A stretch of DNA of 64,000 nucleotides from an uncultured Eubacteriales bacterium (GTDB lineage: Bacteria > Bacillota > Clostridia > Oscillospirales > Acutalibacteraceae): NCBI GenBank assembly GCA_934444365.1, contig CAKSCM010000009.1, positions 1 to 64,000 of the forward strand, in the 5' to 3' direction. Shown piece after piece: positions 1 to 7,913 of the stretch. A model generated the notes under the pieces. That model ran no database searches. It had not been told where the DNA came from and worked only from the letters and a program-made list of their open reading frames with translations. The position numbers and the translations under genes are program-made. The number at the start of each line of letters is the position of its first letter. Position 1 is the first letter of the stretch.

Positions 1-269
1 TCCACCCGGATAACAGAATCATTTCCGGTCATTTTCAGCATGTATCCGTTGAGATCAAGAGTGACGGTACGGGTCACATTAAATGCCTCGTCGGTAACAA
101 TGTCTTTTGCCAGCCTGATGCTCGGTACGGCGTTGTCTGCCAGGGCATTTTTCAGTTCCGCCGCACTTGAGACATTCTTAAATGTCTCCCCCTCGGCAAA
201 TACGCCTGTCGGCACAATGCAGAACACCATACATAGGGCAAGCAGGATACTGATCAGTCGTTTCTTCAT
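1..269 (-). CDS. Secreted protein, 3' part outside window
   Basis: Only the first ~89 codons are inside the window. The ATG at 267-269 follows a good AGGAGG ribosome binding site. The product opens with a clear Sec signal peptide (MKKRLISILLALCMVFC..., cleavage probably near VFA-EG). After it comes a stretch (KNVSSAAELKNAL..., then a strand ending LDLNGYMLKM) that resembles the start of right-handed beta-helix surface proteins of Clostridia, where 'LDLNG' rungs are common. It lies 32 bp downstream of the collagen-like gene on the same strand, so the two are probably cotranscribed and both exported. The fold assignment is a guess from a short fragment; the signal peptide is secure. Confidence 0.7.
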   Translation of the reverse strand, partial: MKKRLISILLALCMVFCIVPTGVFAEGETFKNVSSAAELKNALADNAVPSIRLAKDIVTDEAFNVTRTVTLDLNGYMLKMTGNDSVIRV

Positions 270-301
270 TTCTTGCTACCTCCGTTTTCGTATATGTCGG
301 C

Positions 302-1693
302 TCAGTCAAGAGCGGTTATTGTAATGGTGCCGCTGAACCCCTCAAGAAGTGTATTGTATTCCGATTGCTCAAATAAAAATTTCAATGTTATATCTCTGGC
401 TGATGCGTCATACATTCTGTTGAAGTTAAAGAAATGATAGTCGTTACTATACGGAAGTTTTGTTCCATCTCTTTTTATGCGTGTAATATTCCTGCAAAAA
501 TCTGCATCCTCACTGCTGTCTGTCATTTGGATGCCATAAAAACCGCTGTTATCGGAAGCGTTTGAGCTGACTCCCAGAGAGCCGCTTATGGTGATATTGT
601 ATATATGTCCCTTTTTCAGTGTAATTTCATTTGCGGAAGCTGAAATCAAACCGCCTTTGTTTATTTTTGTGGTAAATTCAAATCTTGCGGCATGGTTTTG
701 AAGAAGAGCTGTCCCTATTGACGCTTTTGCATGAAAATACCCGGAGCTTCCGCCGTTCTGGCCGGTGTCGCCCTTGTCGCCTTTATCTCCTTTATCGCCT
801 TTGTCACCTTTTTCGCCGATGTCGCCTTTGTCACCTTTTTCGCCGATGTCGCCTTTGTCACCCTTTTCGCCGACTGTTCCGGCCGCCTTTACCCCGGTGT
901 CGATTTCTCCGATCCACCAGTTGCCGTTCTCACCGATGAAGGGGGTGTTTCCGTCTTTCCCGTCAGAGCCGTTTATGCCGTTTGCTCCGTCCTTACCGTT
1001 GGATCCGTCTTTACCGTCTATGCCGTCGGCACCTTTCAATGCGGTAAGGTCATACAGGTTCAGCCATATTTCATCGCCGACATAACGCCACTGCAGGGTG
1101 TTTTCGTTCACGCGGAACTCCGGCGTTTTTCCGTCAGAGCCGTCAGCGCCGTTCTGTCCGGCGGGGCCTGTGATATCGGCTATCGCAACAAGGTTCTGCC
1201 ACTCGCCGCCCTCGTAACGCCACTGTATGTGGGTTTCGGCTCGCTGCACCTCTATGTTTTTGGCGTTTATGCCGTCTTTACCGTCGATACCGTTTTTACC
1301 GTCAACGCCGTTTATGCCGTCTTTTCCGTTTGTGCCGGCAATTCCGTCCTTGCCGTCTTTTCCATCGGCTCCGTCTTTTCCGTTTGTACCGTTTGTACCG
1401 TTTATTCCGTTCTTGCCGTCGGTGCCGTTAGAGCCGTCTTTACCGTCTGTGCCGTTCTTTCCGTTTTCTCCGGCAGTACCCGTAAGCTCGGTAAGTGCCA
1501 CAAGGTCGCGCCAATCAGCTTCATCGCTGTATTTCCACTGGATTGCCGTGCCGCTGTTTCGCACCTCCGGCATTACGGCACTTCTATTTGCCGCCTTGCT
1601 CCATCCTGCGGCAAGCACGATGCAAAGTGACAAGAGCACGGCGCAAAGCGCCAAAAGCGTACCTGTGAAAAGTTTTTTCCCTGTTTTCATCAT
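302..1693 (-). CDS. Collagen-like surface protein
   Basis: 463 residues. After an N-terminal hydrophobic export/anchor segment (residues ~9-31) there are three related ~35-residue modules of the form V/F-R-x(n)-IQW+Y...W-NLV/LTxLxG. They are separated by collagen Gly-X-Y tracts (GKDG, GTNGTNG, and near residue 290 GEKGDKGD repeats). Between tract and C-terminus sits an NGNWWIG-x-DTG motif often seen next to such tracts. The last ~130 residues form a Gly-poor domain that could be a TNF/C1q-like jelly roll as in BclA. GTG/ATG doublet: ATG-ATG-AAA after GGAGG, so the start could be codon 1 or 2. It is probably exposed on the cell or spore surface. The strong compositional bias produces long spurious open frames on the opposite strand. 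Confidence 0.85.
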   Translation of the reverse strand: MMKTGKKLFTGTLLALCAVLLSLCIVLAAGWSKAANRSAVMPEVRNSGTAIQWKYSDEADWRDLVALTELTGTAGENGKNGTDGKDGSNGTDGKNGINGTNGTNGKDGADGKDGKDGIAGTNGKDGINGVDGKNGIDGKDGINAKNIEVQRAETHIQWRYEGGEWQNLVAIADITGPAGQNGADGSDGKTPEFRVNENTLQWRYVGDEIWLNLYDLTALKGADGIDGKDGSNGKDGANGINGSDGKDGNTPFIGENGNWWIGEIDTGVKAAGTVGEKGDKGDIGEKGDKGDIGEKGDKGDKGDKGDKGDTGQNGGSSGYFHAKASIGTALLQNHAARFEFTTKINKGGLISASANEITLKKGHIYNITISGSLGVSSNASDNSGFYGIQMTDSSEDADFCRNITRIKRDGTKLPYSNDYHFFNFNRMYDASARDITLKFLFEQSEYNTLLEGFSGTITITALD

Positions 1694-1769
1694 CTTTCCT
1701 CCGTTCGGAATTGTTTATCACGGCGGAGTTTTGCGCCGCTGCCCACGCCGTAAATGAGCGGCGGTCGGC

Positions 1770-2354
1770 TTATGCTTGGTTTGCTTTGTACTTATCCAGA
1801 AACAGGGCAACTCCCTGCCTTAAGACATCCATCTGGGTTTTCAGGTAATACTCGTCCTCAAACATGGCATAGTGTACACAGGCGCGGACGAATATAAAGA
1901 TAAGAGGCGTGATGACCGTATAGGGAATACCGATCTTCGGCTCCAGCCGCTTGGCATACTCGGTATAGCGCTCGTTGACGCCTTCGAAAAATTTCTTGCC
2001 GTGCTCGATATACTTCGGGTGCGTATAGATCTGATACATCAGCCGATATTTCTTGCCGTGCTTTTTGGCCGTCCAATAAGGTACTTCTTTTATGAATCGG
2101 ACAACATCCTTTGGGTCTGTGGGAGCCATCTCCATGAAATCGTCCTCGAGCTTTTCCATACAGTATGCCGTTGACTCGATAATCAGCTCGTCAAGGTTTT
2201 TGAAATACGAATACAGGTTTGCCTTTGTGCAGCCGCACGCATCGGCAAGCGCTTTGATTCCCGTACCCGTCAGACCGTTTTCGGCATAGCATTCAAAGCA
2301 TTCCTCCATCATTTCGCGCTTGCGCGCGTTGTGCCGCTCCTCTGTCGCTCTCAT
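1770..2354 (-). CDS. TetR-family transcriptional regulator
   Basis: 194 residues. The N-terminal helix-turn-helix (about residues 10-55) carries the TetR pattern: '...MMEECFECYAENGLTGTGIKAL' followed by 'GCTKANLYSYFKNLDELI'. The rest is an all-helical ligand/dimer domain with no recognisable specificity. The ATG at 2352-2354 is preferred over a GTG three codons upstream because it sits 6-7 nt after AGGAGG, which the GTG would overlap. An 18-bp palindrome lies directly upstream, so autorepression is likely. It is upstream of and codirectional with the two surface-protein genes, but whether it controls them is inference. Confidence 0.85.
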   Translation of the reverse strand: MRATEERHNARKREMMEECFECYAENGLTGTGIKALADACGCTKANLYSYFKNLDELIIESTAYCMEKLEDDFMEMAPTDPKDVVRFIKEVPYWTAKKHGKKYRLMYQIYTHPKYIEHGKKFFEGVNERYTEYAKRLEPKIGIPYTVITPLIFIFVRACVHYAMFEDEYYLKTQMDVLRQGVALFLDKYKANQA

Positions 2355-2374
2355 ATACGCCACCTCCTTTTTGA

Positions 2375-2392
2375 TAACTAAACGTTCAGTTA
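2375..2392 (-). promoter_or_regulatory. Palindromic TetR-type operator
   Basis: TAACTaAACGTTcAGTTA reads the same on both strands except for one base pair per arm. It lies about 20 bp upstream of the regulator's start codon and just downstream of a TATAAT-like -10 (minus strand). A TTGTCA -35 candidate lies near 2423-2428. Position, symmetry and spacing fit an autoregulatory TetR site. Confidence 0.7.
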
Positions 2393-2457
2393 ATTATAAT
2401 ATAGTATAGTGTAGCATAGAATTATGACAAATTCAAGAACCAACTGCAAAACGATGC

Positions 2458-2496
2458 AAAAAAAGCGGGACAGCCGCAATAAATCGACTTTCCCGC
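2458..2496 (-). terminator. Intrinsic terminator (minus strand)
   Basis: On the minus strand GCGGGA-a-AGTCG ... CGGCT-g-TCCCGC is followed directly by seven Ts. It implies a minus-strand transcript arriving from 2.5-2.9 kb, where only a decayed small ORF is visible. Confidence 0.75.
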
Positions 2497-2623
2497 CGTC
2501 CGTTATTTTCGGAGCGCTAAAAATTTTTGTTTACAACCGTAGTGCCGGTAACGGCGCCAACATAATAAATGCACGACTCTTTTTGTCAGTAATCCCATTT
2601 AAGCCTGATTTTGCTATTCCTGC

Positions 2624-2805
2624 TCAGCTAAAATCTGTTGCGATGTCTTCCTTGTCAACCTTCGTGCAACCTGTGCAGAAACAAAAGCCGCCATTCGGTT
2701 TATCCTGATTTTTCGAATAACATTTTACAAGGGGCAGTCTGTCAATTTATAATTTTCGCTCGGAATATCGCCTCCAGTTTCGTTTTTCACTTAAAAGAAG
2801 TGCAT
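2624..2805 (-). pseudogene. Decayed or frameshifted small Cys-rich ORF
   Basis: On the minus strand, AAAAAAGGT lies 8 nt before an ATG at 2803-2805. This frame meets TAA after four codons, continues in frame from a GTG (2788-2790) as KNETGGDIPSENYKLTDCPL, and stops again. A -1 shift at the C-CCC-TTG run lets translation continue as VKCYSKNQDKPNGGF, then CFCTGCTKVDKEDIATDFS, then stop. The protein-like composition on both sides of the shift and the CxC-x2-C cluster suggest a former ~55-residue metal-binding peptide. The minus-strand terminator at 2458-2496 would close its transcript. The ATG's binding site lies in the loop of a TCTTACC/GGTAAGA hairpin. I do not recognise the family; a chance frame cannot be excluded. 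Confidence 0.35.
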
Positions 2806-2948
2806 CTTCTCTTACCTTTTTTAATCGGTAAGAAAAGACGCTTTCTTTACATTTCGAGACACGATTTTAAGCAATATCGTCGGTTTAAGTCCTGTTACAC
2901 CGATAAACCCGCGATTTTAGCCATGAAAGATGAATTCAGAATGATAAA

Positions 2949-2992
2949 CAAAAAAACGGTGACCCCCCTTGAAAATCAAGGGGGGTCACCGT
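2949..2992 (-). terminator. Terminator of tRNA-Gly
   Basis: A perfect 17-bp inverted repeat with a 3-nt loop (ACGGTGACCCCCCTTGA arm), followed on the minus strand by a run of Ts. It starts 25 nt past the CCA end of the tRNA. Confidence 0.9.
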
Positions 2993-3016
2993 ATGTTCCA
3001 CATCGTGGAGTAATGA

Positions 3017-3091
3017 TGGAGCGGGAAACGGGGATCGAACCCGCGACATCCGGCTTGGGAAGCCGACGTTCTACCGCTGAACTACTCCCGC
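3017..3091 (-). tRNA. tRNA-Gly (CCC)
   Basis: 75 nt including an encoded CCA. The acceptor stem GCGGGAG pairs with TTCCCGC, the D stem GTTC/GAAC and the T stem GCGGG/CCCGT with TTCGATC loop are all present. The anticodon loop is TTCCCAA, giving anticodon CCC, which reads GGG. It stands alone as its own transcription unit. Confidence 0.93.
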
Positions 3092-3106
3092 ATAAATTGC
3101 TTTGTG

Positions 3107-3135
3107 ATTATACCACAATTAATTTAAAAAATCAA
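3107..3135 (-). promoter_or_regulatory. Promoter of tRNA-Gly
   Basis: Minus strand TTGATT, 17-bp spacer, TATAAT, with the tRNA 5' end 15 nt beyond the -10. Confidence 0.85.
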
Positions 3136-3627
3136 TACCTTGTTACGGGAATTGCTGTTATCAGGTGCAATTTGACCCTATGTTCGCTACCGGAAAGCCG
3201 ATAACTGTCACATATGTGATTTATTTGCCTTTTTACAAAATGTAAAGCTGATAATATACAAAAAAGGAATTATTTGGCTGGGGTTTTATTTACATAATTT
3301 AATCAGTATATTTTTTATACCGACCGTTATTCCACATTTTCCACAGAGTTTTCAACAGCCCTCAATCATGCATTATTACTATACTTTTGGCGTTTTTGTG
3401 ATTTTTGACCACGCTCCGCGATCGAATATTCGGTTAATTTCCGTAATTTAAAATGATTTACATAATCTGATTTTTTGTAATTTTCTTCTATGCAAATATT
3501 ACAAATAGTATTATTGGATTTCAGGTCAAAAAATACGGTTTTCAGGTCAAAAAAACAGTACAGTCGCCTGAAAAAATCAAGTGACCGTACTATTAAAATA
3601 TGACCTTGTATTTTTGGCCTTACAAAA
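3136..3627. other. AT-rich intergenic region
   Basis: No convincing gene in either strand. It holds an AT-rich stretch (3280-3320), followed by DnaA-box-like words TTATTCCACA, TTTTCCACA and TTTTCAACA within 3328-3356. Two direct copies of TTTCAGGTCAAAAAA lie 21 bp apart (3519 and 3540). An imperfect stem-loop pairs AGTAC-x-GTC...GAC-x-GTACT near 3556-3592. The dnaI-side genes converge on it. It may be a minor DnaA-binding or regulatory region; nothing here proves that. Confidence 0.4.
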
Positions 3628-3644
3628 GAGCCCTTAGTCGGCTC
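3624..3644 (-). terminator. Weak terminator after helicase-loader gene
   Basis: GAGCC-gactaag-GGCTC followed by TTTT on the minus strand, ~65 bp past the stop of the preceding gene. An outer GTTGAGTC/GACTCAAC inverted pair (3679-3717) lies between. Confidence 0.45.
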
Positions 3645-3710
3645 GGATTGGCAAAATCAGGTTAAATCGAGCGCGTTGAGTCGAGCCGTTCTGAGTTAAG
3701 CCGAACTGAC

Positions 3711-4673
3711 TCAACCTATCTTTCCCTGCATCATCGCCGCGCGTTTTGCTATTCTTATATCGTTGCCGCTAAAGCAGAACATATCGTAATAATACGCTAT
3801 ACGGGAAACAATCCGGTCGGTATACCGTGCGCGCAAGCCATCTGTAGTCAGATTTGTGCTGATAATGGTCGGCAAGGTATTCAGTATTCTGGTATTTATT
3901 ATGTCGTAAACGACCGATGTGTTAAACTGGCTTTGAAATTCCGTCCCCAAATCGTCGAGCACCAAAAGCTCGCATCTGTATATTTCGCCCAAGGTATCGG
4001 AATCCGACCGGCCGAAATGCTCATCCTCGATCTGCTTTATAAGACTTTGAGCCGAGGCATATATAACATAAAAGCCTTTTTTGGCGATCTCGGAGGCGAT
4101 GGCCACCGACAAATGCGTTTTGCCGAGTCCTGTGCTTCCGAGCATAAGCATGCTTCGCGAATTATGCGAAAAATCTCCGGCATATTCTCTGCAATGCTCA
4201 AGCAAAGCGCTCATTCGCGGCCTTTCGCTCTCGGGATAATATCCGACCGAAAAATTTTCAAAGCTGCAATCCTTATAAACGTCGGAAATTTTAAAGAGGT
4301 TACTTATTATTCTGTCGGTAAGCTTTTTAAGACATTCGCAATCCTCGCCCGCAAAAACGCCGGTATCGTTACATTTATCGCATGTATAGTGCGGCTTTGC
4401 TACATCGCTGCTGCCGTAATACGTTTTAAGCAGTTCGTTTATCTTTAACTGAATATCGTCAAGCTTGGCTTTAAGATCATCGCAATTACCGTCGGAAAGG
4501 GTGGCCTCAAGCAAACGTCCCCTTAGTTCATTCTTTTCTTTTTGGAGCTTTAAAAGGTCGGGATGCTCCAAATAAATTTCATCACAAATCGACAAAGCCT
4601 TACTTTCGGCGGCGCATTTGCGGTTAAATATAATCTGTTTTGCGCGCTGGCGCGCCTTTGTACGCACGTTCAA
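3711..4673 (-). CDS. dnaI: DnaI/DnaC-type helicase loader ATPase
   Basis: 320 residues. Loads the replicative helicase on DNA during initiation and restart. The N-terminal half has a coiled-coil stretch and a zinc-binding element (YTCDKCNDTG ... CEC, residues ~116-135). The AAA+ core has Walker A GSTGLGKTH (~178) and Walker B LLVLDDLG (~236), then an arginine-rich sensor region (RARYTDRIVSR). The start is a TTG 9 nt after TAGGAG; there is no better ATG. It lies downstream of the DnaD-like gene on the same strand, matching the dnaB/dnaD-dnaI primosome pairing of Firmicutes. Family assignment is firm; the dnaI name is by analogy. Confidence 0.9.
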   Translation of the reverse strand: MNVRTKARQRAKQIIFNRKCAAESKALSICDEIYLEHPDLLKLQKEKNELRGRLLEATLSDGNCDDLKAKLDDIQLKINELLKTYYGSSDVAKPHYTCDKCNDTGVFAGEDCECLKKLTDRIISNLFKISDVYKDCSFENFSVGYYPESERPRMSALLEHCREYAGDFSHNSRSMLMLGSTGLGKTHLSVAIASEIAKKGFYVIYASAQSLIKQIEDEHFGRSDSDTLGEIYRCELLVLDDLGTEFQSQFNTSVVYDIINTRILNTLPTIISTNLTTDGLRARYTDRIVSRIAYYYDMFCFSGNDIRIAKRAAMMQGKIG

Positions 4674-4790
4674 AATTCAAGGCTCCTATCACTTTATATT
4701 AATCCACGTTGTAATCGGTATTTAAAATGACCTTTATACACCTTATAAAGGCAAAACAATCAAGCCGTTATTTTTATTTCCGGTACAAAA

Positions 4791-5915
4791 TTAAGCCTTG
4801 TCGGGCTGCCAGAAAAGACCGCTTATGTCACTGGTTTCGAATGACTCCTTGCGCATACCGTCCTCGGCCGTCTTTTTTGACTTTGACTGTCGCTTTTCGG
4901 CAGATACCCTATCTGCATCCTCCGGCGTTTTAACGCCCGCATCATGCCATGCCGAGAGCACCTTATCTATGTAGCTCATGTTCATTTTGCCGGTAGCGTC
5001 GATACAAACGTCGTACGCTTTTCTGAGCAGCTTTTGGGAGAAATGCCACTGCCCTATCCACCGTTCGGCATATATCTGCTCGCGGTTCGACGGACGTCTG
5101 AATTCCAGCGAAAAAGCCGACAGCACCTTCCGCCAATATCCGCCTAAAATCTCAACGCGCTTCAAATGCGCCTCGGCCTTTTCGACCGTGTCGATCTCAT
5201 CGCTCAGCCATTGCGCCGCAACCGACGAGATATATCGCATATTGCAGTGATCACTCGCTGAGGCATATTCTATTATCATGAGTATAACGGCGCACGGCAA
5301 ACCGTCGTTTATATGCAGCGCCACTAAATTTACCGTTTCTGAGGATGAAAGCGGACGTGCAAACCGCACCTGAGCCTCCTTTAAAAGCCAGGCCGTTTCG
5401 GGATCGTTCATAGCAAATTTTATTGCCTCTGCTCTGGTGAGGGTCCTTTTGGCATTTTCCGAAACCACCGCATTTATCGGTTTTTCAGCGCCTTCAGACC
5501 CTTCTTCCCCGTCATTTCGGTCGGACAGCGGCGATGTTTTTGCTTTTTTAAACTCATTGCCGCCGGCAGTACCGCCGTTATCATTCGCCTCGGCGGTATT
5601 CGGACTTATTTTCGCACTTGAAACGCCGTTTGTTTCCTGTATGCCTTCTTTTGCGGAAAAGACATCAGCCCTGTCTTCACAAGCGAAAACAAGGCCGTTA
5701 TCAATCCAATATTGCATGGCGTCGCACACGTCCCCCCGGGAAAGACCGAGAACGCGGGACAATTCCTCATCGTCACAGCTTTCTCCGGAATGGTAAAGGA
5801 GCCAAAGCAGCGCCTTTAGTTGCGCAGCTCCTGCCAGACGCAAATGCTTTTCAACCAGAACGCCGGGAACGGCAAAAACCTTGCCGTAAAGTGAAGAATT
5901 AAAACCGTAATTCAC
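4791..5915 (-). CDS. DnaD-domain replication initiation protein
   Basis: 374 residues. The N-terminal ~90 residues form a winged-helix-like domain (AAQLKALLWLLYHSGE...). An acidic/Gly/Asn-rich linker of ~70 residues follows. The C-terminal DnaD-type helical domain (residues ~180-260) has the pattern NLVALHINDGLP..VILMIIEYA. A second, shorter copy near residue 320 carries YIDKVLSAWHDAGVKTPEDA, the YxxxIxxxW motif of DnaD/DnaB C-terminal domains. The GTG start sits after GGGGAG. Together with the adjacent helicase loader it probably forms the primosome that recruits DnaB-type helicase. Whether it is the counterpart of B. subtilis DnaB or DnaD cannot be said from sequence alone. Confidence 0.88.
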   Translation of the reverse strand: MNYGFNSSLYGKVFAVPGVLVEKHLRLAGAAQLKALLWLLYHSGESCDDEELSRVLGLSRGDVCDAMQYWIDNGLVFACEDRADVFSAKEGIQETNGVSSAKISPNTAEANDNGGTAGGNEFKKAKTSPLSDRNDGEEGSEGAEKPINAVVSENAKRTLTRAEAIKFAMNDPETAWLLKEAQVRFARPLSSSETVNLVALHINDGLPCAVILMIIEYASASDHCNMRYISSVAAQWLSDEIDTVEKAEAHLKRVEILGGYWRKVLSAFSLEFRRPSNREQIYAERWIGQWHFSQKLLRKAYDVCIDATGKMNMSYIDKVLSAWHDAGVKTPEDADRVSAEKRQSKSKKTAEDGMRKESFETSDISGLFWQPDKA

Positions 5916-5945
5916 TTTTTACTCCCCGCCCGTTCTGATATATAT

Positions 5946-6335
5946 TTATTCGTTTTCCTGTTCCTTTTGCTTGTCAAGCAGTTGTCTTGCGCGCTTTGAA
6001 AGCTCGCTTTGCGACGCGTCGTTTAGTTGACGGTAGATCATTATAAGATCCTGCTCGTCCCTGAAAAGACGGTTGACCGGCAAGGTCTGCTCAGACTTGG
6101 TATAGTAGCCTACCTCATCACCGTGCATTGATGAATCGGTATTATAATCAATAAGAGTATATAACTCAACACCGAACATGGCCGACAGCTTTACAAGTGT
6201 ATCTACGCTCGGAGTGGTTTTACCCGTCTCGTAGTAAGAATAAGTAGAACGGTCAATACCAAGCGCATTCGCAACCTGGTCCTGATGGAGCGAACACATC
6301 TTTCTGTAGGTCCTGAGATTGTTTGAAATCGACAT
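5946..6335 (-). CDS. XRE-family HTH regulator
   Basis: 129 residues. The N-terminal ~60 residues are a Cro/CI helix-turn-helix: NLRTYRKMCSLHQDQVANAL then a YYETGKTTPSVDTL recognition segment. The C-terminal ~60 residues are charged and helical (LFRDEQDLIMIYRQLND...RARQLLDKQK), a layout common in small Clostridial regulators. The ATG at 6333-6335 follows AAGGAAGG; the more upstream in-frame ATGs lack a site. It lies between ftsZ and the primosome genes, all on the minus strand. Targets unknown. Confidence 0.85.
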   Translation of the reverse strand: MSISNNLRTYRKMCSLHQDQVANALGIDRSTYSYYETGKTTPSVDTLVKLSAMFGVELYTLIDYNTDSSMHGDEVGYYTKSEQTLPVNRLFRDEQDLIMIYRQLNDASQSELSKRARQLLDKQKEQENE

Positions 6336-6524
6336 TGGAATCCCTTCCTTCATTTTCTGTAAATACCGCATTGCGGATATCGTAACCCATGGTGATTATA
6401 ACTCAAACAAAAAAATCTGTCAACTGTTTTTTATTTTTTGTCGTATCACGGGAGTTATACCGTAAAAGCCTTGAATAACATAGAATTAAGCGGAGTTTTA
6501 TTCACCTGAAACATCTTTCTTAAA

Positions 6525-6570
6525 CTGAAAAAAGCGCACCCGTCCACAAACATGACGGATGCGCTTTTAC
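6525..6570 (-). terminator. Terminator of ftsZ
   Basis: AAAAGCGCA..CGTC/GACG..TGCGCTTTT stem followed by TTTTTT on the minus strand, ~20 bp past the ftsZ stop. Similar AAAAGCGCAC arms appear in the terminator at 22.3 kb. Confidence 0.85.
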
Positions 6571-6588
6571 ATTTTTAATGAGTAATCC

Positions 6589-7650
6589 TTACTTCGGATT
6601 AAAAATCTCCATTATGTCTATATCGTCTCCCAAATCGTCCGAAGACGTGTTGGAGAAGATATCGCTGTTTGCTGAAGATTTACGCGAAGCATCTTTATCA
6701 TTGGCACCCGTAGCTATAACGGTTACACGGATTTCATCCTCAAGGCTGTCGTCAATTGCAGCACCCCAGATTATGTTGGCATCCTCGTGAGCGGCCTTGG
6801 TAACAATTGCGGAAGCGCTCTCGACCTCTTCGAGTCCGATATCGGGCGAGCCGATAATGTTAACAATAACACCGTGGGCTCCGTCCATAGAGGTTTCGAT
6901 AAGCGGGCTTGTAATAGCCGCATTCGCCGCAATTTCAGCCTTATCCTTACCCTGCGCAACACCGACACCCATATGTGCATAACCTGCATCCTTCATGACC
7001 GACGTAACATCGGCGAAGTCAAGGTTAACAAGAGCCGGCATCTTAATAAGCTCGGATATGCTCTGAACGCCCTGACGGAGAACATCGTCCGCTATGTTAA
7101 AGGCATTGGTAAAGGTTATCTTCTGCTCGGAAACAAATTTTAGCTTTTCGTTCGGGATAACAACAAGGCTATCCACATGCTCTCTTAAAGCAGCTATTCC
7201 GATCTCGGCCTGCTCCATACGGCGCTTACCCTCAAAAGCAAAGGGCTTTGTAACAATACCTACGGTAAGTATGTTAAGACCCTTGGCAAGCTCGGCAACT
7301 ATGGGAGCTGCACCGGTTCCGGTACCGCCGCCCATACCGCTGGTTATAAACACCATATCGGCATCCTTTATGGCATTGACTATTTCATCCTTGGATTCCT
7401 CGGCAGCCTTTGCTCCGACATCGGGATTAGCGCCGGCACCCTGGCCTCTTGTGACCTTCTCGCCTATCTGAATCTTTACATCGGCATTCGAATTATAAAG
7501 GGCCATGCGGTCTGTGTTTATGGCTATAAATTCAACGCCCTTAACACCGGTAGAAACCATACGGTTAACGGCGTTGCCGCCGCCGCCGCCGACACCTATT
7601 ACCTTGATATTAACTACGTCGCCGATATCCTGCGATACATCAAACGGCAT
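6589..7650 (-). CDS. ftsZ: Cell division protein FtsZ
   Basis: 353 residues. Tubulin-like GTPase that forms the division ring. The GTP-binding domain has GVGGGGGNAVNRM at the N-terminus and the tubulin signature GGGTGTGAAP near residue 106. The T7 synergy loop NLDFADV is present, and a variable acidic linker ends in a short IMEIFNPK tail, the FtsA/SepF-binding peptide. The ATG at 7648-7650 is preferred because AGGAGG lies 7 nt before it; an ATG six codons upstream overlaps that site. It is the last gene of the dcw cluster and also has its own promoter in the 263-bp gap upstream. Confidence 0.97.
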   Translation of the reverse strand: MPFDVSQDIGDVVNIKVIGVGGGGGNAVNRMVSTGVKGVEFIAINTDRMALYNSNADVKIQIGEKVTRGQGAGANPDVGAKAAEESKDEIVNAIKDADMVFITSGMGGGTGTGAAPIVAELAKGLNILTVGIVTKPFAFEGKRRMEQAEIGIAALREHVDSLVVIPNEKLKFVSEQKITFTNAFNIADDVLRQGVQSISELIKMPALVNLDFADVTSVMKDAGYAHMGVGVAQGKDKAEIAANAAITSPLIETSMDGAHGVIVNIIGSPDIGLEEVESASAIVTKAAHEDANIIWGAAIDDSLEDEIRVTVIATGANDKDASRKSSANSDIFSNTSSDDLGDDIDIMEIFNPK

Positions 7651-7731
7651 TTGACATTCCTCCTGCATTTTATACTTCTATATACGCGGCCGTATATTAT
7701 GTCGTGATTAGCATTTCACATATATATTGTG

Positions 7732-7760
7732 ATTTTACCACGTTTAAAAAATAAATTCAA
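7732..7760 (-). promoter_or_regulatory. ftsZ-proximal promoter
   Basis: Minus strand TTGAAT, 17-bp spacer, extended TGG-TAAAAT, about 80 bp before the ftsZ start. It allows ftsZ expression independent of the upstream wall genes. Confidence 0.7.
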
Positions 7761-7913
7761 TATCTATATTCATTTTTTATTCTGATTTTTATCAGTTTTT
7801 TTAATTTTTTTCGCTTTTATCTGTATTTTTACCGTGTTTTTGTTGCAATACCGACACAAAAAGCCGATAATTGTCGATTTAAGCATTAAAGCTCATTATT
7901 AACCGTCGCGCGA

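Noticed and set aside
731..1630. A 299-codon plus-strand open frame with repeated AVFTV/FADVAFV text
   Set aside because: It is the antisense of the collagen-like Gly-X-Y repeats; the repeat composition keeps the opposite frames open. No ribosome binding site or plausible protein.
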